DNA of 21,526 nt from a virus: the IMG/VR virus record IMGVR_UViG_3300021081_000023, positions 1 through 21,526 of that record. The stretch is one strand, 5' to 3'. The translations under genes and the position numbers were made by a program. Below the pieces are notes generated by a model. That model was given only the letters and a program-made list of their open reading frames with translations, had not been told where the DNA came from and ran no database searches. This document shows positions 18,382 through 21,526 of the stretch, in pieces; position 1 is the stretch's first letter, and each line of letters starts with the position of its first letter.

Positions 18382-20055
18382 CTAGTACAGTTCCCGCCAG
18401 ACCAGCCATGCGCTCCATTGGACGTTACCGGACAGCGACTGGACGAAAATACAGACGTTGTCGGCAGTGGCTCCGTCCGCGCTGATCGTGATGGGGAATT
18501 TGTTGACTATCTGGACGGACACCGGAACGCGGTTGGCGTTGGCCGGTCCGGACGAAATGGATTGATAGGCGATTGTTCCCAGAGTGCCGAAAGTCGTACT
18601 CAGGACGGTCCCGGCCACGCTCTGGCCATCGGTCTCCGTGATGCTCCCGGTCTGGACGGCCACAAACGTTCCACCGGCCGGAGTGGAGTAGTAGGCCAGT
18701 CCCCAGTACAGATTGGCCCCCACCGTGATCCCGGCGTCTTCGATCACGATCTGGCCCCGGTTGGGCTTGGTGTTGAAAAGCAGTCTTGGCCGGATGCACA
18801 GGGCTGGCCTGAGAGTGGTCCCCGTGGTGGCTATGGTCGTACCGGCGTTGGAGGCGGAAAACACATAGCCCCGGTCGTTCTCAAAGCCGTCTTCGCTGGT
18901 GACCGTGGCACAGATCAACTGCATTTCCGTCCCCACGGTGGAGGCCGCCGTATTGACGTTCTCCGCCCGCACGGGCAGGTTAGCCGAGGCCATGTAGACG
19001 TTGTTCTGATTGTTGGCGTTGAAAATCTGGTGGCAGTAGTAGATCCGGCCATTCACGTCCAGACCGTAACGGATGCGGCCGACTCCCAGCCACTGGTAGT
19101 CGATAATGAATATCTGCGTCCTGGTGGTGTTCAGCGTGACCCCGCTTGGCCCGGTCCCGTCGAAGCGGTCCAGGTTCCAATCGGCCTGCCCGATTCTGGT
19201 AGTCGTCAGGACTCCGGCCACGGTGGAGCGGAGATTGACGGCCGCCCCGTTCTGGTCCACGGAAAAAAATAAACCGTTGGCGTCGTCGAACTGGCCGATG
19301 CGGCGGGAATTGTTGTCCCCGGCCGTACCCAGTACTCCGGTAACGATGACCAGTTGCCCCTTGCCGGGCTGGTACCTGATGTACTGCCTGGACTGGACCA
19401 CGGCGCGGCTGGCATTGGCTCCGGTCGTGGCCAGCTTGGTGGCCGATATGTTGGCCGTGTAGGTGGCCGTTCCGCTGTTGGCCGTTATGGTGGTCCACAG
19501 GAACGGGCTCAAGCTGTACTCCTGTTGGCTGTCGAACAGGGTGACCCCGTTGGAAGTCCTGAGACGGGAAAAGGCGTCCAGGTTGGCCCCGTCCCCGATG
19601 AAGGCCGTGACGGGCAATCCACTCCCGGCTCCCGGTCTGATTTTCCAGCCGATCAGATTGCCCTTGACCACCGACGCCAGAGCGGCCGTATAGCTCACCC
19701 TGATCCATGGCTGGAGTCCGAACACCTGTATCTGGTCCGATGTGTCCGTGTCGAACGTATGCGGGTTGTCCCCAGATACGACCGGGAACGTGGCGAACAC
19801 ACCTGGAGCCCCGGCGCTGGTAGGGGCGTACTCCAGGACCAGCACGGACCCGGTGGCGCTCCCCGAATCCACGTTGGTATTGAGGACCCAGTAGGTACAG
19901 CCCACTTGCCGGTTGTCGAACACGGCGCTATGGGCTACCGTGCCGGATAGCGTGAATGCCACGTTGCAATCGGGGAATTGCTGGTAGGCGGGAGGATTCT
20001 GTCCCCATATGAATCCGGAGGCCACCAGCGTCCAGAACAGGATTCTTTTCCTCAT
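18382..20055 (-). CDS. Large phage virion protein with a signal-peptide-like N-terminus
   Basis: A 557-residue beta-rich structural protein. It contains a stretch I recognise from phage particle proteins: DAFSRLRTSNGVTLFDSQQEYSLSP, VVQSRQYIRYQPGKGQLVIVTGVLG, RRIGQFDDANGLFFSVDQNG, IFIIDYQWLGVGRIRYGLDVNGRIYYCHQIFNANN. Before it are about 135 residues of other beta-rich sequence. The N-terminus MRKRILFWTLVASGFIWGQ has the charge, hydrophobic core and end of a signal peptide, which is unusual for a virion protein. Start ATG at 20055 shares ATGA with the upstream stop and has GGAGG 6 bases upstream; the frame reaching 20379 is only a shadow of the upstream gene. Exact place in the particle unknown. 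Confidence 0.82.
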   Translation of the reverse strand: MRKRILFWTLVASGFIWGQNPPAYQQFPDCNVAFTLSGTVAHSAVFDNRQVGCTYWVLNTNVDSGSATGSVLVLEYAPTSAGAPGVFATFPVVSGDNPHTFDTDTSDQIQVFGLQPWIRVSYTAALASVVKGNLIGWKIRPGAGSGLPVTAFIGDGANLDAFSRLRTSNGVTLFDSQQEYSLSPFLWTTITANSGTATYTANISATKLATTGANASRAVVQSRQYIRYQPGKGQLVIVTGVLGTAGDNNSRRIGQFDDANGLFFSVDQNGAAVNLRSTVAGVLTTTRIGQADWNLDRFDGTGPSGVTLNTTRTQIFIIDYQWLGVGRIRYGLDVNGRIYYCHQIFNANNQNNVYMASANLPVRAENVNTAASTVGTEMQLICATVTSEDGFENDRGYVFSASNAGTTIATTGTTLRPALCIRPRLLFNTKPNRGQIVIEDAGITVGANLYWGLAYYSTPAGGTFVAVQTGSITETDGQSVAGTVLSTTFGTLGTIAYQSISSGPANANRVPVSVQIVNKFPITISADGATADNVCIFVQSLSGNVQWSAWLVWRELY

Positions 20056-21035
20056 GACCCGCCTCCTCTGATCCTTTCTCCAACCGGCTTTCCGGCCGGA
20101 ATCATGTAGCCCAGGACCGCGCACAGGATCAGGCTTGCCCCCACCTGGATATTGCCGCTTGCGTTGATCGTCCTGACAATCATCCTGACCCTCCTCCCGC
20201 TCCTGACCCCAATGTAGTCCGATATTGGGAAAGCGCAACTGGGAGTCCCCAGTTCGAACAGAATCCGGCCCATGTTGCGGGCGTACACAGATCCGATCAG
20301 CAAACGCCATTCCAGATCGCCGCTTCCGTCCACAAACCCCGTACCGCTGTAGGTGCAGGACAGTTGCTGAATCCTGCACCAGTAGCCCATGGGGACCGTG
20401 TAGTCGATCACCGTGACATCGCCGTCGATGATCGCCGGGGTGGTCACCCGGCCCCGCTTGGCGAACGCTCTGGCCAGACGTTCGGGTCCAGATGCGTTAT
20501 CGAAGCGGCGCGAATTGTAGCCCGGCAGTTCGTTCGGCCCCAGATCGCCCAGTCCGCCCATTGATCCCAGTCCGCCCCCCGGTCCGTTCCGCCAAGCCAG
20601 TCCACCGACACCGCTGATGCCCGCCCCGAATCCCGGCCCGGCCTGGGTCCAGGATCTCACCACCGCCCTGGCTTCCTCCGCCTCTTCCTCCAGAGCACGG
20701 TCGTTTTCGTTCGGCCTTCTGGGTTTCTCCGGCAGCATCCTTCTACCTCCGAATGGCGTTATCACGGCCTGTGTCGGCGAAGGCGCTATCAGGACCAGTG
20801 TCCCCAGGGCCTGTCCAGCCCCGGACGCGGTCCCCTCCAACAGGAAGTCCACCAGGACCAGAAACCCCACTGCCTGCCCGGCCCCGGACGCCGTTCCGGA
20901 TAGGGAGATGGGTCCGGAGACCCCGAAAAAATATTCCACCAGGGCATCGGTTACCCCGTTGTCCGGCTTCTGGGTGACCGATGGACGGTCAACCCGTTCA
21001 CCCAACTGATTCGGGAATGCGCCATCTCCAGCCAT
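20052..21035 (-). CDS. Phage virion protein with internal repeats and C-terminal beta domain
   Basis: A 327-residue protein. Residues about 44-85 contain two copies of GTASGAGQA(V/L)G(F/T)LVL, a repeat type seen in fibre-like proteins. An acidic/basic helical stretch follows (ENDRALEEEAEEARAVVRSW), then a Gly-rich linker (GPGFGAGISGVGGLAW...GGGLGSMGGLG). The C-terminal 130 residues are a beta domain (VTVIDYTVPMGYWCRIQQLSCTYSGTGFVDGSGDLEWRLLIG...VRMIVRTINASGNIQVGASLILCAVLGYMIP), of the kind found in phage spike or decoration proteins. ATG at 21035 lies 3 bases after the upstream stop; its own stop overlaps the next gene. A minor structural or attachment protein is likely; the exact role is unknown. 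Confidence 0.75.
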   Translation of the reverse strand: MAGDGAFPNQLGERVDRPSVTQKPDNGVTDALVEYFFGVSGPISLSGTASGAGQAVGFLVLVDFLLEGTASGAGQALGTLVLIAPSPTQAVITPFGGRRMLPEKPRRPNENDRALEEEAEEARAVVRSWTQAGPGFGAGISGVGGLAWRNGPGGGLGSMGGLGDLGPNELPGYNSRRFDNASGPERLARAFAKRGRVTTPAIIDGDVTVIDYTVPMGYWCRIQQLSCTYSGTGFVDGSGDLEWRLLIGSVYARNMGRILFELGTPSCAFPISDYIGVRSGRRVRMIVRTINASGNIQVGASLILCAVLGYMIPAGKPVGERIRGGGS

Positions 21036-21038
21036 CGC

Positions 21039-21526
21039 CTACCCTTGAATAAACTCCACCGCTCCCTGCCACTGTCCGGACGCCGCCGCAGTACATAGAA
21101 CCATCAACGCCAGACACGCTCCGGAATACAGTTGTGGCATCCCCAGGGAGAAGGCGTCCATAAATACCGCCGCGTTGACTATTGAGCACGGAAGTTCCCC
21201 TACCCGCCTTAACAGGACCAGACCGAAGTCCCCCGCCGTCCCCGTGCTGATCGACAACTGAACCTGCGATACCGTCCTGACCCCGGTATCCCCGGCCGCC
21301 AACAGAAACGGAAACATCTGTCCCACGGCCAAGGCGTTGGCGGGCATGGAATAGGTGGCCGATTTGGGTCCGCCTCCGGTCGAATCCGTGTAAGTGGCCG
21401 TGAAGACGCTGGCCGTGGCCCCCATCGCCGTGTAAACCTCGCCCCACAACTCCACGTCCTCCCCCAGCGCGTCCGGCCTTGTCAGCACGGGCGGAGTGGC
21501 GATGGTCTGGGCCGCTATGCTGTTTC
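21039..21526 (-). CDS. Phage virion protein, N-terminus cut by window edge
   Basis: At least 160 residues are visible and the frame stays open to the right edge, so the start is outside; GTG at 21488 is the most upstream start inside the window. The sequence (LGEDVELWGEVYTAMGATASVFTATYTDSTGGGPKSATYSMPANALAVGQMFPFLLAAGDTGVRTVSQVQLSISTGTAGDFGLVLLRR) has the repeating beta pattern of phage particle proteins. The segment GDTGVRxVxxxxLSxSTGTAGxFGLVLLRR is the most distinctive. Part of the structural operon with the two genes after it. Confidence 0.75.
   Translation of the reverse strand, partial: NSIAAQTIATPPVLTRPDALGEDVELWGEVYTAMGATASVFTATYTDSTGGGPKSATYSMPANALAVGQMFPFLLAAGDTGVRTVSQVQLSISTGTAGDFGLVLLRRVGELPCSIVNAAVFMDAFSLGMPQLYSGACLALMVLCTAAASGQWQGAVEFIQG

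Noticed and set aside
18283-19272. Plus-strand 329-residue frame opposite the large virion protein
   Set aside because: Antisense shadow of a gene with recognised phage structural segments.
20056-20379. 108-residue N-terminal extension of the large virion protein
   Set aside because: Lies over the previous virion gene; ATG at 20055 has GGAGG at the right distance and an ATGA overlap.
1-21526. CRISPR array or tRNA genes
   Set aside because: The tandem repeats present have 7- or 12-base periods without spacers, and no cloverleaf-type segments were recognised on either strand.

Overview
The window looks like part of a temperate, GC-rich bacteriophage or prophage. All but one of the 31 genes called lie on the minus strand, packed with 4-base stop/start overlaps and strong Shine-Dalgarno (SD) sequences. 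The only plus-strand gene is a Cro/CI-type helix-turn-helix regulator at 11439-11780. Virion and lysis genes, a tyrosine recombinase and a recombination/replication module identify it as a phage. Two proteins have N-termini ending in 'LLAAQ' or 'FIWGQ' that read as signal peptides. With the high GC content this suggests a Gram-negative host, perhaps Acidobacteriota, but that is an inference. No tRNA, rRNA, CRISPR array or insertion sequence was seen.

Layout, in minus-strand transcription order. (a) 21526-18382: three virion proteins, the first cut by the window edge. (b) 18331-17640: a single-span coiled-coil membrane protein and a holin-like protein, then a hairpin/T-tract terminator. (c) 17485-16892: a cell-wall hydrolase-like protein with a C-terminal membrane anchor, as its own unit. 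(d) 16891-16356: a structured intergenic region ending in a good sigma70-like promoter. (e) 16355-11743: accessory genes (winged-helix proteins, a two-gene conserved-looking pair, a secreted cohesin-like/dockerin protein, a zinc-ribbon protein) ending in a catalytic-domain-only tyrosine recombinase and a small winged-helix protein. (f) 11780-11258: the regulator and a divergent promoter region. (g) 11257-1: an early/nucleic-acid operon with a ribbon-helix-helix protein, XPD/DinG-like Fe-S helicase, a candidate DNA-binding protein with an Ala-rich linker, PD-(D/E)XK nuclease, RecA-like ATPase, ERCC4 nuclease, several winged-helix proteins and a family 4 uracil-DNA glycosylase. Inserted in it are a large TPR/glycosyltransferase-like protein and an FkbM-type methyltransferase.

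The most striking unlisted signal is a dispersed palindrome, consensus TTTAGANTCTAAA, present six times (4632, 8441, 11282, 11453, 14656, 17508). Three copies end 22-24 bases before a start codon. Two flank the divergent promoters of the regulator in mirror orientation. Two lie inside coding sequence. I read it as the operator set of the 11439 regulator, working across the genome much as stoperators do in mycobacteriophage L5. A phage-specific promoter element is the alternative.

Likely logic: the regulator holds lysogeny by binding these sites; the recombinase integrates or excises; the nuclease/helicase/RecA-like set carries out recombination-linked DNA replication or repair; the glycosyltransferase/methyltransferase pair and the secreted dockerin protein look like cargo that alters the virion or the host surface; and the right-hand operons build particles and lyse the cell.
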